A stretch of DNA of 59,144 bases from Spirochaetae bacterium HGW-Spirochaetae-5 (GCA_002839285.1 PGXT01000023.1:1-59144), one strand, 5' to 3'. Shown: positions 37,470 through 47,617, counted from the stretch's first letter. The notes: generated by a model not told the origin, from the letters alone. Numbers and translations: made by a program.

Positions 37470-37485
37470 GAGATTGCGGAAGTTC

Positions 37486-37511
37486 CATAAGAGGCTTTCC
37501 AGCCTCTTATG
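37486..37511. terminator. Hairpin between convergent metallopeptidase-like and lysS genes
   Basis: CATAAGAGGCT and AGCCTCTTATG form a perfect 11-bp stem with a 4-base loop. No long T-run follows, so it may protect 3' ends or act as a weak terminator. Confidence 0.6.
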
Positions 37512-37537
37512 AATTGATGTATTGATATTACCTGTAA

Positions 37538-39019
37538 TTATTCCGGTTTCATTGTCGGGAAGAGGAGTACATCTCTTATCGATATCTCTCCTGTTAGAAG
37601 CATGACAAGTCTGTCTATCCCTATTCCCATACCGCCTGTGGGGGGCATTCCGGCTTCAATAGCCTGAACAAAGTTTTCATCCATGGGAGGGGCTTCCTCA
37701 TCGATATCTCTGCGCAGAGACTGGTTATAAAGAGTTTTTCTCTGAAATACAGGGTCGTTTGATTCGCTATATGCATTTGCAAATTCTGTTCCATTAATAA
37801 ATAATTCAAATCTCTGGAGAAATCTGTCATCTTCTATATCTGGTTTACATAAAGGGGTTGTTTCAAGAGGCTGATGTGTTATGAATGTGGGCTGTATAAG
37901 TTTATGTTCAACAAGAAGCTGAAAAAGTTCATCAATTGCAAGTCCGCGTATGTAATCCCCTTTAATATCACCGCCATGTTTTTTAACTTCTGCTTTAAGT
38001 TCATCATCACTCATAGACATAACATCGAGCCCCGAGTATTCCTTTATAGCATCGGTCATTTTCATCTTTTTCCAGGGTGTCTTAAGATCTATCTGTTTTC
38101 CGTCAAATGACAGTTCAGTTGTCCCATTTACCTGCATTGCCGTATCTACTATAAGTTCTTCGGCCAGGCTCATCATATCGTTATAATCACCATATGCCTG
38201 ATACAGTTCAAGCATTGTAAATTCAGGATTGTGAGTCCGATCTATCCCTTCGTTTCTGAAACATTTGCCTATTTCGTAAACTCTGTCGAATCCTCCCACT
38301 ATTAATCTTTTGAGATAAGGTTCAAGAGATATTCTGAGGAAAAGATTTATGTCAAGGGCATTGTGGTGTGATGTAAATGGCGCCGCAGCCGCACCGCCGT
38401 AAACGGGCTGGAGCACTGGAGTTTCAACTTCGAAAAAGTCCTTACTATCAAGAATTTTTTTTATGTTTCTAATAATACTGATCCGTTTTTTAAATGTTTC
38501 TTTAACTCCGGGGGTAACTATCAGGTCTATCTGTCTGTTACGGTATCTCAGTTCCTTGTCTGCAAAGAGGTCGAACATTTCACCATCTTTCTCTTTGACT
38601 ACCGGCAGAGGGCGGATGTTTTTTGTAAGGAGTGTAAGTTCGTCAATATAAACGGTTATCTCTCCTACTTTTGTTTTTTTGACCGTTCCTTTAACTCCGA
38701 TTATATCACCGAGGTCGAGTTTTTTAAACATATTATAATGAAGTTCTCCGATATTTGCATCGGCGATATACAGCTGGATTTTTCCCTCTTTATCCTGAAT
38801 TGTACAAAAACTTGCCTTACCCATTATCCGTACAGCCATTATACGGCCGGCTATTGATACTCTCTCCTGATTTTCAAAATACCTGTCGAAGCCATCGATT
38901 ATTTCATTTGAGTAGTGTGTAACATCATATTTATAGGGGAAAGGATTTATTCCGAAATTGTCTCTGATTTCATTGATTTTATCGATTCTTATCTGTATAA
39001 GACTGTTTGTATCTTCCAT
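37538..39019 (-). CDS. lysS: Lysyl-tRNA synthetase, class II
   Basis: It charges tRNA-Lys. The 493-residue protein has the N-terminal OB-fold anticodon-binding domain (RVSIAGRIMAVRIMGKASFCTIQD), motif 2 FRNEGIDRTHNPEFTMLELYQAYGDY, and motif 3 GMGIGIDRLVMLLTGEISIRDVLLFPTMK. Length and domain order are standard. It is monocistronic and divergent from the radical SAM gene at 39282. Confidence 0.96.
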   Translation of the reverse strand: MEDTNSLIQIRIDKINEIRDNFGINPFPYKYDVTHYSNEIIDGFDRYFENQERVSIAGRIMAVRIMGKASFCTIQDKEGKIQLYIADANIGELHYNMFKKLDLGDIIGVKGTVKKTKVGEITVYIDELTLLTKNIRPLPVVKEKDGEMFDLFADKELRYRNRQIDLIVTPGVKETFKKRISIIRNIKKILDSKDFFEVETPVLQPVYGGAAAAPFTSHHNALDINLFLRISLEPYLKRLIVGGFDRVYEIGKCFRNEGIDRTHNPEFTMLELYQAYGDYNDMMSLAEELIVDTAMQVNGTTELSFDGKQIDLKTPWKKMKMTDAIKEYSGLDVMSMSDDELKAEVKKHGGDIKGDYIRGLAIDELFQLLVEHKLIQPTFITHQPLETTPLCKPDIEDDRFLQRFELFINGTEFANAYSESNDPVFQRKTLYNQSLRRDIDEEAPPMDENFVQAIEAGMPPTGGMGIGIDRLVMLLTGEISIRDVLLFPTMKPE

Positions 39020-39281
39020 TTTTTTATCCTGAAGTTTTTTATAAATCCGGTAATTATAATTTCTGAACAGTTTTTAAAGATGAAAACATATGTCCAGAGA
39101 TTGTTTAATCATCACAGTATATTGACTTTTTTTCATTATGCTGTGTCAAATTATTTTTTTAAATTGAAGTTAATTGAAGCATTTTATAAAATATTATTCT
39201 GCTTTATTTTAAAAAAGTGTAACTATTGAATATACCGGTACTCCGTGAATGGTGGAGTATTACAGTTAAAAGGTGGTAATT

Positions 39282-40412
39282 ATGTATGAATTTGAACTCG
39301 GTCCCATTAGACCGCCAAGTGAAGCTTATAGTATTCTTTTAAGAATCACAAGAAATTGTCCCTGGAATAAATGTGCCTTCTGTCCTGTATATAAAAATGA
39401 AAAATTTTCACTCAGGTCAGTTGAAGAGATTAAAAATGATATAGATTCAATGTTTCAGATATATTCGAAAATACAGGCGAAAGTAAATCTGGAAACCGGC
39501 GGCTATATGAGTGATGAAATTATTTCATCTCTTATAAATGATGATAAAATTCCGCATCAGTATCTTCAGCAGATGCTCTTCTGGATGCATTATGGGTTGA
39601 AGAGTCTTTTTCTGCAGGATGCCGATTCCATGGTTGTAAAGTCATCTGATATGATTGAGATTTTAAATTATACTAAGTCAAAATTTCCCATGATTGACCG
39701 TATTACATGTTATAGCAGGTCGAAAACACTGGTTGTGAAAACTATAGATGAATTAAAAAATATTCGTGCAGCAGGACTCAGCCGGATACATATAGGTATG
39801 GAGTCGGGATCCGATGATGTTTTAAAGCTGATTCGAAAAGGGGTTACCGGAGCTGAGCATATTACAGCCGGTAAAAAAGTAGTAGAGGCCGGATTTGAAC
39901 TCTCTGAATATTTTATGCCGGGACTTGGCGGGAGAAAGTTTACTTCTGAGAATGCCAGAGAGACTGCAAAAGTTCTTAATGCTGTTAATCCTTCATTTAT
40001 AAGAGTAAGAACTACAACACCTGTCCCTGGAACTGATCTTTTTACAATGATGGAGAAGGGTGAGTGGGAGCCCCTGACTGAAACAGAAAAAGTGGAAGAA
40101 CTGAGGAATATGATTGAACAGCTGGACGGGATTACCTCTTTTGTTCAGAGTGATCATATGATGAATTTGATTGAAGATTCCAATGGAAAACTTCCCGAGG
40201 AAAAAGATAAGATACTTGCTCCTTTGAATAAATTTTTACAGATGAGTCTCGATGATCAGGAATGCTTTATTGTGGGAAGAAGAACCGGACGTTTAAGATT
40301 TCTTTCTGATTATTCAAGAAATAAAGATCTGATAGAATTGAGAGATAAAGTAAAAGAAAAATTCGGATCTATAGATAATGCTGCTGCGGCTTTATCTATA
40401 AGTTCACTTTAA
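39282..40412 (+). CDS. Radical SAM protein with CX4CX2C cluster motif
   Basis: A 376-residue protein with the radical SAM barrel. Its cluster cysteines are in NCPWNKCAFCPVYK, that is CX4CX2C (Cys 26, 31, 34), rather than the usual CX3CX2C. Further motifs are GLSRIHIGMESGSDDVLKLIRKG (SAM contact), YFMPGLGGRKF and IRVRTTTPVPGTDLF. The C-terminal 100 residues include VGRRTGRLRF. A GTG three codons upstream is in frame, but ATG 39282 follows AAAGGTGG. The substrate is unknown; no partner gene is adjacent. Confidence 0.8.
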   Translation: MYEFELGPIRPPSEAYSILLRITRNCPWNKCAFCPVYKNEKFSLRSVEEIKNDIDSMFQIYSKIQAKVNLETGGYMSDEIISSLINDDKIPHQYLQQMLFWMHYGLKSLFLQDADSMVVKSSDMIEILNYTKSKFPMIDRITCYSRSKTLVVKTIDELKNIRAAGLSRIHIGMESGSDDVLKLIRKGVTGAEHITAGKKVVEAGFELSEYFMPGLGGRKFTSENARETAKVLNAVNPSFIRVRTTTPVPGTDLFTMMEKGEWEPLTETEKVEELRNMIEQLDGITSFVQSDHMMNLIEDSNGKLPEEKDKILAPLNKFLQMSLDDQECFIVGRRTGRLRFLSDYSRNKDLIELRDKVKEKFGSIDNAAAALSISSL

Positions 40413-40447
40413 ACAGCAAAGCCGCCCAATGGGCGGTTTTGCTGTTT
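40411..40447. terminator. Terminator after the radical SAM gene
   Basis: AAACAGCAAAGCCGCCC and GGGCGGTTTTGCTGTTT pair almost perfectly around AAT, with U-rich sequence in the 3' arm. It lies between convergent genes and is probably bidirectional. Confidence 0.85.
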
Positions 40448-40461
40448 AAGTATTTATAAAT

Positions 40462-41703
40462 TTAATTAGTTTTTTTTGCCGTCATTATAAGTTTATTAGG
40501 TCTTGATGATGTTACATCAATTTCATAGCCCATGTTTGCAGCTTTTGCTGAAAGTTCATCTTCAAAATCATTGGTTTTTCCTGCAAATATAACTTCAAGT
40601 CTTGCAGCTCGACCATCTCTTCCCTTTTCTATTACCTGCTTTACGCCTCTTACTCTGTTTGAAATCTGATCTTTGAAATCTTTAAGTTCAGCTGCTGAAA
40701 GTCCTGAAATAAGAATTTTTATCTCTCTGCCGTTAGCGGCTTTTACAAACTTTCTAATGATTGTATCCATAAACTGGGCAGGCTGAAATTTTCCATTTTC
40801 ATCCTGTTTTCCAAGAATTTGCTTGAGAGCTGATTCAATTGCTTTTTTTGAAGCTGTTTCATCTTCAATGTGAAGTCCCGGCGCCTGTTTACTAGTTGAA
40901 GCAAGAATATCTCCGGTATAAACATCAATAGCTTTTATTCTTATAATTGCAGATCTGGATTTCATTTCAGTTGCACCGAGATTTTTTAACGTTTCTGAAC
41001 CCTGAGCTTTTGTTTCAGCAGTTCCGACAATAATTACCTCTGCGCCTGCATCTGAAAGGAGAAGATCCTGAACATCTTCGGAAACGTTTCCTGTTACGGC
41101 TTTCTGCATTTTAGCTTTCTCTTTTTTCATCAACTCCTGTGTCATGGCCGCATCAACAAACTGGAAGCCTGTATTACCCATAATCTCCTGAACAAGCATT
41201 TCGGTTTCTGTAAATCCGGGAAGGTTCTCTTTGCCGTTAAATGTCTCTTTAACAAGAACCATAAATTTGGGTCTTCCGTATCTGTTTAAGGCGTCTTCAA
41301 CAGCATCCTCAACAACCGAAGCTTCCACAGTACCTTCGATAGTTACAAAATACTCTGTCCCCTCCTGCCATTTTTTTATAATGCTGACATTTTTTACAAG
41401 ACCATATGATTTAGCTTCAACAATATTAGAAACAAGTTCGTAATTCTCCATGAGGCTTGTTCCGGAGATTGTTTCGCCGAGTATTTTTAAAACAAGTTTT
41501 GACTTGGCATCATCTGTTGCTCTGTCTCTTGCAAGTGCGGTATCATCATCGAATATTGTTGCGTACCCGGTTTCCTGACCTCTATTGGCATTGGTTTGTT
41601 TTGATGCAGATTTTGTATCATCCTTAACACTTTTTCCGCCGCCGCAGGATACAAACACTGTGAGCAGAATAAACGATAAAGTAATTATCAGTCCTTTTTT
41701 CAT
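40462..41703 (-). CDS. Lipoprotein of LPP20/FlgT-like type
   Basis: It has a signal peptide and lipobox (VFVSC, then GGGK), so it is lipidated and envelope-bound. Residues 45-150 (GYATIFDDDTALARDRATDDAKSKLVL... TISGTSLMENYELV... EYFVTIEGTV) resemble the N-terminal domain of FlgT/LPP20 proteins. Residues 150-300 (FMVLVKETFNG, AEVIIVGTAETK, IDVYTGDILAST) look like a CsgG/TolB-N type alpha-beta domain. The C-terminus (ILISGLSAAELKDFKDQI, RLEVIFAGKT) repeats a similar fold. It is 413 residues and monocistronic. A role in outer-membrane assembly or a flagellar basal-body structure is possible, not shown. Confidence 0.7.
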   Translation of the reverse strand: MKKGLIITLSFILLTVFVSCGGGKSVKDDTKSASKQTNANRGQETGYATIFDDDTALARDRATDDAKSKLVLKILGETISGTSLMENYELVSNIVEAKSYGLVKNVSIIKKWQEGTEYFVTIEGTVEASVVEDAVEDALNRYGRPKFMVLVKETFNGKENLPGFTETEMLVQEIMGNTGFQFVDAAMTQELMKKEKAKMQKAVTGNVSEDVQDLLLSDAGAEVIIVGTAETKAQGSETLKNLGATEMKSRSAIIRIKAIDVYTGDILASTSKQAPGLHIEDETASKKAIESALKQILGKQDENGKFQPAQFMDTIIRKFVKAANGREIKILISGLSAAELKDFKDQISNRVRGVKQVIEKGRDGRAARLEVIFAGKTNDFEDELSAKAANMGYEIDVTSSRPNKLIMTAKKTN

Positions 41704-41912
41704 TATGAAACTCCTTGATTAATTTTTAGAAATATCAGAAAATCAAGACTTAAAAAAGGAGAGGTCTTAAATGACTTATAAGATTTCTCTCGGATGAAGA
41801 TTAAGCGATTTTTAATGATATTTCTTAAACGTTAAATTTATTAAACGAATTTAATATAAAACTGTTAATATAGTCAAATTTTTTTTATATTATGGATGAT
41901 AATTATTCGGGT

Positions 41913-42040
41913 AGCAAATTATTTTCGGGGGTGTGTATGCTCCGCATACGCTGGGAGTGGGGGATTACGTGGGCGCTGCCCACGTAATCCCCCATTTCAG
42001 GCGCAGCGCTAAGCTGCTATGCCCCCAAAAATAAACCGCT
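41913..42040. repeat. Palindromic element, family A copy
   Basis: AGCAAATTATTTTCGGGGGT at the start is answered by CCCCCAAAAATAAACCGCT at the end. Between are three hairpins: TGTATGCTCCGCATACGCT; GATTACGTGGGCGCTGCCCA continuing to CGTAATCC; and GGCGCAGCGCTAAGCTGCTA. The fold is a long terminal stem with three arms. The rest of the 41704-42149 gap is AT-rich without a gene. Confidence 0.8.
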
Positions 42041-42149
42041 ATCATTATTCTTAAGTGCTCATTGATTATTAAATAAAATCATAAGTGCTTGATTTAATTA
42101 TTGAGAGAATTTAGTATTAACATAATAATAATATGGCAGGTATCCGATT

Positions 42150-45100
42150 TTGAGCGATGATAAGAATTTTCTGCAGTCAATTAAACTGGAGATAAGTAGA
42201 AATTTCAAACTTGATCCATATGAAAGAATAGCTTTTCATAAGGTGCTTGCATGCGCAAAATCTAATGCCGGAAAGGATGTTCTAATACGCGAAATTGAAA
42301 AAGGGGGCGATGTCAGAACAAGTGCAATGAATGCTCTTGGTGAATTTACAGATCCTTCTGTCATTCCGGTTTTCATGTCTATCTTAAATTCAGCTCCTTC
42401 CAGGGCGGAGATTTTTATTATACTCGATTTTTTATACAATAACGGGTCTGCAGGTGAAGTTGAGCCAATCATTAGACTTATCGAACAGAAAAAAGGGAAT
42501 CCTGACAATGATTATATTATTAAACGCTCATTTAATCTTTTAAAGAAAATCGGAGAGAGGGACTCTTCTTTTCATGAATATCTCATATCTGTTATAAATA
42601 ATCCTGAATCAAATAGTGTAATTCTTGAGAGTGCAATTAATGCTGCGTCGGTATTGAGAAGACCTGATATTTATGAAGAACTGATTAAAAGGAACAATGA
42701 CCGTATTTCATATTTTGTATTTTTATCTATATATAACCTTAATCTTGTTCTGATTAAAAATGATGTTGTAGAAAAAGAGGAATATACTCCGCCGGTTCTT
42801 GTTGAAGAGAGCAGCATGAGTGAAGAGGATGAACTCCTTCTGAATATTAAAGTTCTTCTCGGTAAGATAACATCAAAATATGAAGATTTTTCTGTAGATA
42901 CTAAAAATGCTTATATCAATGCAATGCTTTCATGTAATCACCGCGAGTCTGTTATTTATGCCATGAAGGCACTGGAATCAAGAAATAACGAATTGATCAG
43001 AAAAACTTTTTTTTCGATTTATAATAATATTACCCGACTCCGTTTTCCTGAAAAACTTCTTCGCAGTCTTATATCAATGAGTATTGAAACTGAGGATAAC
43101 AACAGTCTTATTGTGGATATCTTTACTAAATATTTTTCCGAGAAAAAAACAAGCAGATCGGATATCCTTTTTAAAGATAAACTTTTCGGAAATATAACTT
43201 CCACTCTGGAAAGTTATTTTGAAACATACAGACGTGAATTTATGATACCTGATGTTTCTGAAAGTTCGCTGCCTGAAAATTATAAAAAAGTCAGAGCCTG
43301 CATATTAAAAAATCTTAATCATGAAAACAAGAGAAAACTGATAGCGGATATGGTGTCAGATGAAAAGGATATTCCAAAGAAAATTCTTTCCAGTTTATCC
43401 GGTTGGATTAATTATATTGATGAAGAGGACCAGGAGGCCATATCTATTCTGCTCGATCTGATAATTGATGAAGATAAAGTATCGAGAGAAAACACTGCCT
43501 CACGGATCGATTCGGTAAATTTTGAAAAGAGATATCTTCAGTCGCGGATAGTCCGGTTGTGTAATATTATAAATGTGCTGAATATTGACGGCGCGGCAAA
43601 ATCACTTGTTTATATTTACAACTATTTAAAAAAATTCCCTGATAAAGAGATTTTTGATTCCGCCGTCTGTGCCCTATGCAGAATAAATTATTCTTATATG
43701 CTGAGTGAAGTTGAGATTATGCTTACGGCAGGAAGCCCTGAAGATCAGGCAAGGGCTGTATCTCTTCTGCCGCTCTTTACTGAAAAAAGACTTATAAATA
43801 TTCTGGTTGAATATCTTAAAGTGAATTATTCATCGGCAAATGAAGTAACTCTCGGTATAGTATCAATTCTATCTGAACAGGATATTAAATCAAATATTAA
43901 TGCCATTGCGGTTTTTAAACTGGTTATTGAAAACAATCAGGATCCGGCCATAAGAAGACTTGCCATTACAGGGGTGGGGAACTGCTGTATTACTGAAGAT
44001 GTGGAATATCTTAATGAACTCTTTTCAAAAGTTAAGGAGCAGCACCTTAAAGAGGCCGTTGTAAAAGCCATATCTTCAATAATTGCATATAAGACCGATT
44101 ATAATAAGCAGCAGATTATCAGATTTGTTCAGGAGTATCTTAAAGATCCCGATATTAAAGTGAGAATTTTTTCCTGTATGATTCTTATTCGTCTGGGGAA
44201 CAAAGATGCCTTCCGTTCAATAAGAGAGATGCTTATTATTAAGAATAAATTAATTCAGCGGGAAATTCTGGCCATTCTCCGGGATATCCGGACCCCCGAT
44301 TTTTACTTTTTTCTGGTTTCTTTATTAAAAGAGGAATTTGGAATTAGTGAAGATATTATTTATCTCATTAAAAAACTCCCCGTTGATGAATTAAAAGAGA
44401 TAGAAACTTTTATAATTAATATTTTCAGAAAGTTTGAAATACCCTCGATCGGTCCAGGTGCTGTATCTAAAGAGAGTTATAAAATTGAAAATGCAGTTCG
44501 TCAGGAATTGACAATATTGTATCTTAATATTGAAAATTTTGAGATCCTTACCGGCAGTATGAATTTTTATGAATTGATTGAATTTTATCTGAAAATTGAT
44601 TCAATCATTTTAAAACCGGTTATTGATAATTCAGGGGTAATTTCAGATAAGGATAACAGCAGTTTAAAAGCATGGTTTAATGATCCTGCAGATTCAATTA
44701 AAGCAGTGAATGAGATAAATAAAAGATTAAAAGATATAAACAATACAATTATTTATAAAAAAAATATTAATATAAAAATTCTTATATTATGTGATAATTT
44801 TTCAATGATCGGTGATGAGATTTTTGATTACTCACATGAAAAGTTTAAAATAAATAAGAACATCCCTCTTATTAATAAAATAGTACTCGATGAAGAGACT
44901 GCAAAAAAAATCAGCGGAGATTTTTATTCTGCTGCTATTCCGGAAATTTTATACTCTGGTGAAATATCTGATAGAAATCATTCTGAATTAATGACCAGAG
45001 TGAATTTTAAAAAGATTACCGATCCCGGGAACAGGTCAATGACATCAATTGCTATTGCCGGTGAACTTGAAAATATCGGCGTAAAGCTCAGGGAGCAGCT

Positions 45101-45227
45101 TGAAGAGATTGAAAGGTATGTGAACAAACGGTCTACAGATCGCGATCTTAATAAAAATGTCCGTCAGATGCTTAATAATGCCTATAATCTTTATAGAGTG
45201 GAGATTTCAAAGCTGACTATTAAATAA
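42150..45227 (+). CDS. Giant HEAT-repeat protein with degenerate class III cyclase-like C-terminus
   Basis: 1025 residues, no signal peptide. Residues 1-760 are a solenoid of HEAT-type helix pairs, for example DVRTSAMNALGEFTDPSVIPVFMSIL, EDQARAVSLLPLFTEKRLINILVEYL and DIKVRIFSCMILIRLGNKDAFRSI. Residues 785-960 follow the order of a class III nucleotide cyclase: LTILYLNIENFEILT (cf. LFADIRGFT), FYELIEFYLKIDSIIL, ADSIKAVNEINKRL and INKIVLDEETAKKI. The catalytic Asp pair and the GD motif are replaced by Asn, Asp and Asn, so activity is unlikely. The last 60 residues are coiled. The start codon is TTG with GCAGG upstream; no better in-frame start is near. The function is unknown; a scaffold or nucleotide sensor would fit. 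Confidence 0.7.
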   Translation: MSDDKNFLQSIKLEISRNFKLDPYERIAFHKVLACAKSNAGKDVLIREIEKGGDVRTSAMNALGEFTDPSVIPVFMSILNSAPSRAEIFIILDFLYNNGSAGEVEPIIRLIEQKKGNPDNDYIIKRSFNLLKKIGERDSSFHEYLISVINNPESNSVILESAINAASVLRRPDIYEELIKRNNDRISYFVFLSIYNLNLVLIKNDVVEKEEYTPPVLVEESSMSEEDELLLNIKVLLGKITSKYEDFSVDTKNAYINAMLSCNHRESVIYAMKALESRNNELIRKTFFSIYNNITRLRFPEKLLRSLISMSIETEDNNSLIVDIFTKYFSEKKTSRSDILFKDKLFGNITSTLESYFETYRREFMIPDVSESSLPENYKKVRACILKNLNHENKRKLIADMVSDEKDIPKKILSSLSGWINYIDEEDQEAISILLDLIIDEDKVSRENTASRIDSVNFEKRYLQSRIVRLCNIINVLNIDGAAKSLVYIYNYLKKFPDKEIFDSAVCALCRINYSYMLSEVEIMLTAGSPEDQARAVSLLPLFTEKRLINILVEYLKVNYSSANEVTLGIVSILSEQDIKSNINAIAVFKLVIENNQDPAIRRLAITGVGNCCITEDVEYLNELFSKVKEQHLKEAVVKAISSIIAYKTDYNKQQIIRFVQEYLKDPDIKVRIFSCMILIRLGNKDAFRSIREMLIIKNKLIQREILAILRDIRTPDFYFFLVSLLKEEFGISEDIIYLIKKLPVDELKEIETFIINIFRKFEIPSIGPGAVSKESYKIENAVRQELTILYLNIENFEILTGSMNFYELIEFYLKIDSIILKPVIDNSGVISDKDNSSLKAWFNDPADSIKAVNEINKRLKDINNTIIYKKNINIKILILCDNFSMIGDEIFDYSHEKFKINKNIPLINKIVLDEETAKKISGDFYSAAIPEILYSGEISDRNHSELMTRVNFKKITDPGNRSMTSIAIAGELENIGVKLREQLEEIERYVNKRSTDRDLNKNVRQMLNNAYNLYRVEISKLTIK

Positions 45228-45260
45228 TTCACAAGTGCTTAGTCCTGATGATTTTTCATT

Positions 45261-45419
45261 AAAACTTTTTTCACTCCCCCCCGCGCCCATCTCTTTGATG
45301 AAAAAAAGAGGGGCTTCATAAAACAAAATAATCCCCTGAAATACACAATAAAGTTCCTGTATTAAACCCCTCTCTCTTTCTTTTCAAAGAGAGGGGCCGG
45401 GGGTGAGTCCGGAAAGTTT
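45261..45419. repeat. Inverted-repeat intergenic element, family D copy 1
   Basis: AAAACTTTTTTCACTCCCCC at the start pairs with GGGGGTGAGTCCGGAAAGTTT at the end. Inside is CCCCTCTCTCTTTC...CAAAGAGAGGGG. The same ends occur at 48201-48287. The gap from 45228 to 45523 has no gene. Confidence 0.7.
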
Positions 45420-45523
45420 GCAGCTTTTTATAGCAATTTTTAATTAATATTTAAATCGTCACGGCACTAGTAAGGTTTTACTTAGCTAACTCAAACTTTA
45501 CTTACGATTTATAGTGATAGTTA

Positions 45524-46266
45524 TCACTCGGTAAATCTTTTTGAGAGTTCCAGTTTGTGTGTAATGAGAAACAATGAATTTACCAGAAAAAATTTATCAT
45601 TTCTATACTTTAACAGGGTTTCATATTGTTCTACTGCTGTTTTATAATCTCCGGTTTTAAATGACGATTCCGCAAAGTAGTAGTGATATGATTTATCATA
45701 ATCCACGGAAGTATCAATCGACTTTAAAAGTACTATTGCTTTAACATACTCTTCATTTTTGAAATGAATTTTTGCAAGGCCAAGCAGTCCGTTTGGAAAA
45801 GAATGCTGAAGGGTAATTGTTGTTTCATAATACTTTTTCGCAGTTCTCAGCTGATTTCTGTTAAAATAGATATCCCCTATGAGTATATAAGTATTAAGTT
45901 CCTTCGGATTTTTTTTTAGTCCTATACGGAACTGTTCCAGGGCTTCAAAAGTGTACATATTCCGGCATTATATAAAAAAGGGAAGAAGAGCGGCGCACGG
46001 GTGAGTGCTTCTTCGAGAATCGTTAATGCCTCAGGAAAATTTCCTGCAGTCATAAGTTCAGCGGCTTTATTGTTTGCAGTTCCTGCAGGATCATCCCCGG
46101 CACAGAAGAGGATATCATTTTTTGAATATATCTGATATTTCCCTGTTTGAACCGGTTTTTGATCAACATGATGAACCCATGAATAATCGCTCCCTTTTGC
46201 AGCATTCACTATAATGATGATTAAAGCAGCTGATAGTATTGATTTAATATACAATTTATTACCCAT
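45524..46266 (-). pseudogene. Exported TPR protein broken by a frameshift
   Basis: The first frame (from 46266) encodes a signal peptide (SILSAALIIIIVNAAKGSD) and a first TPR (GNFPEALTILEEALTRAPLFFPFLYNAG). It then goes out of frame, ending at 45922. The second frame (from 45958) continues with YTFEALEQFRIGLKKNPKELNTYILIGDIYF, ARTAKKYYETTITL-like repeats and AVEQYETLLKYRND. The two join in register if one base is added near 45958, giving roughly 245 residues. TPR repeats indicate a protein-protein interaction role in the periplasm. Translational restart at the ATG at 45958 is possible but would leave the second half without a signal peptide. Confidence 0.7.
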
Positions 46267-46400
46267 GGAAATTATTACCGGTTAATAGTAAATTCAAGAA
46301 TACGGCTGTATCCGAGAATATTGTATTCATCTGATACAAGAAAAATAAAGGATTATTTATTATCCCGTTAGAAAAATTATATCTACTCATAAACCGACGT

Positions 46401-46526
46401 AGCAAATTATTTTCGGGGGTGCGTATGCTCCGCATACGCTGAAAAGAGGGATTACGGGGGCGCAGCCCCCGTAATCCCCCATTTCAGGCGCAGCGCGAAG
46501 CGCTGTGCCCCCGAAAATAAACTGCT
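46401..46526. repeat. Palindromic element, family A copy (best preserved)
   Basis: AGCAAATTATTTTCGGGGGT at the left end pairs with CCCCCGAAAATAAACTGCT at the right end. Three internal hairpins are nearly perfect: TGCGTATGCTCCGCATACGC; GGATTACGGGGGCGCAGCCC with CCGTAATCC; and GGCGCAGCGCGAAGCGCTGT followed by GCC. A CTCATAAACCG prefix precedes it at 46387, as at 33894. The rest of the 46267-46663 gap shows no gene. Confidence 0.85.
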
Positions 46527-46663
46527 GTTATAAACTGGTGATGTCATTAATTTAAAAAATTCTTGAAAAGGTATCTATCCGTATTCAAATGACGTAGCCG
46601 GGGAAAAAATAGTGGCAATTCCTGTTAAGTTTCATAATGAATATAATTTGCGGTGACGGATAA

Positions 46664-47617
46664 ATGGAAAAGTCTGATTTGAAAATATATAATGATATTC
46701 CTGAGAATAACGGATCGTTTTCCAATCCTGTTGTGACTATCGGAAATTTCGATGGTGTGCATACCGGTCACAGAAAAATTATCAGCAAACTGATCGCAAG
46801 TGCGGAGGAACATAATGGTGTTCCCATTGTCATAACTTTCAGGAATCACCCACGTACACTTTTTCACCCTGAATCTGTATGCAGGATGATAACAACAATT
46901 GAAGAGAAGCAGCGGGCTCTTCATGATCTTGGAATTAACAATATAATTATGCTTAATTTTACGAAGGAATTTGCAGGTCTTACGGCAGATCAATTTTATA
47001 ATGAGCTCCTCGTCGGGAAGCTTAAAATAAAGGAGATTGTAATCGGATATGATCATGCATTCGGTAAAGACCGTCAGGGGAATATTGATTATCTGCTGAA
47101 GCTTTCGGAGAAAACAGGAATTATTGTCAATCGTGTTGACGAGGAGGTGTGTGATGATGAGGTAATATCCTCCACATTTCTCCGTGATGAGATAGACAAA
47201 GGGAATATGAAAATGGTTACACGTCTTCTGGGGAGGCGATATACCCTGTCAGGGAGAGTTGTGAAGGGGGCAGGGAGAGGCAGGGGTCTTGGATATCCCA
47301 CTGCGAATATTCTTCCTGATCATGCTGATAAAATAGTTCCGGGAAACGGAATTTATGCGGCATCTATAACTTTCAAAGATAATTCGGTTTTTAATGGAAT
47401 GCTGAATATAGGGTATAATCCAACTTTTAACGGAAAAGAGAAGAGTATTGAAATAAATATTTTAGATTTCAATAAAGATATATATGATGAAATTGTAACA
47501 TTGGAATTTTACGAGAAGATCAGAGAGGAGATTAAGTTTGACTCAGCCGATTCTTTGATAAGTAAGATTAGAATGGATGAAATTCAGATTCGGGGAATTT
47601 TTGGAAATGCCGGATAA
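46664..47617 (+). CDS. ribF: Bifunctional riboflavin kinase/FAD synthetase (RibF)
   Basis: It makes FMN and then FAD from riboflavin. The 317-residue protein has the N-terminal adenylyltransferase part (VVTIGNFDGVHTGHRKII with the HTGH nucleotide motif, TFRNHP, SSTFLR) and the C-terminal kinase part (GRVVKGAGRGRGLGYPTANI, YNPTFNG, EINILDFNKDIY). Both halves are intact. The 3' end overlaps ogt by 11 bases. Confidence 0.95.
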   Translation: MEKSDLKIYNDIPENNGSFSNPVVTIGNFDGVHTGHRKIISKLIASAEEHNGVPIVITFRNHPRTLFHPESVCRMITTIEEKQRALHDLGINNIIMLNFTKEFAGLTADQFYNELLVGKLKIKEIVIGYDHAFGKDRQGNIDYLLKLSEKTGIIVNRVDEEVCDDEVISSTFLRDEIDKGNMKMVTRLLGRRYTLSGRVVKGAGRGRGLGYPTANILPDHADKIVPGNGIYAASITFKDNSVFNGMLNIGYNPTFNGKEKSIEINILDFNKDIYDEIVTLEFYEKIREEIKFDSADSLISKIRMDEIQIRGIFGNAG

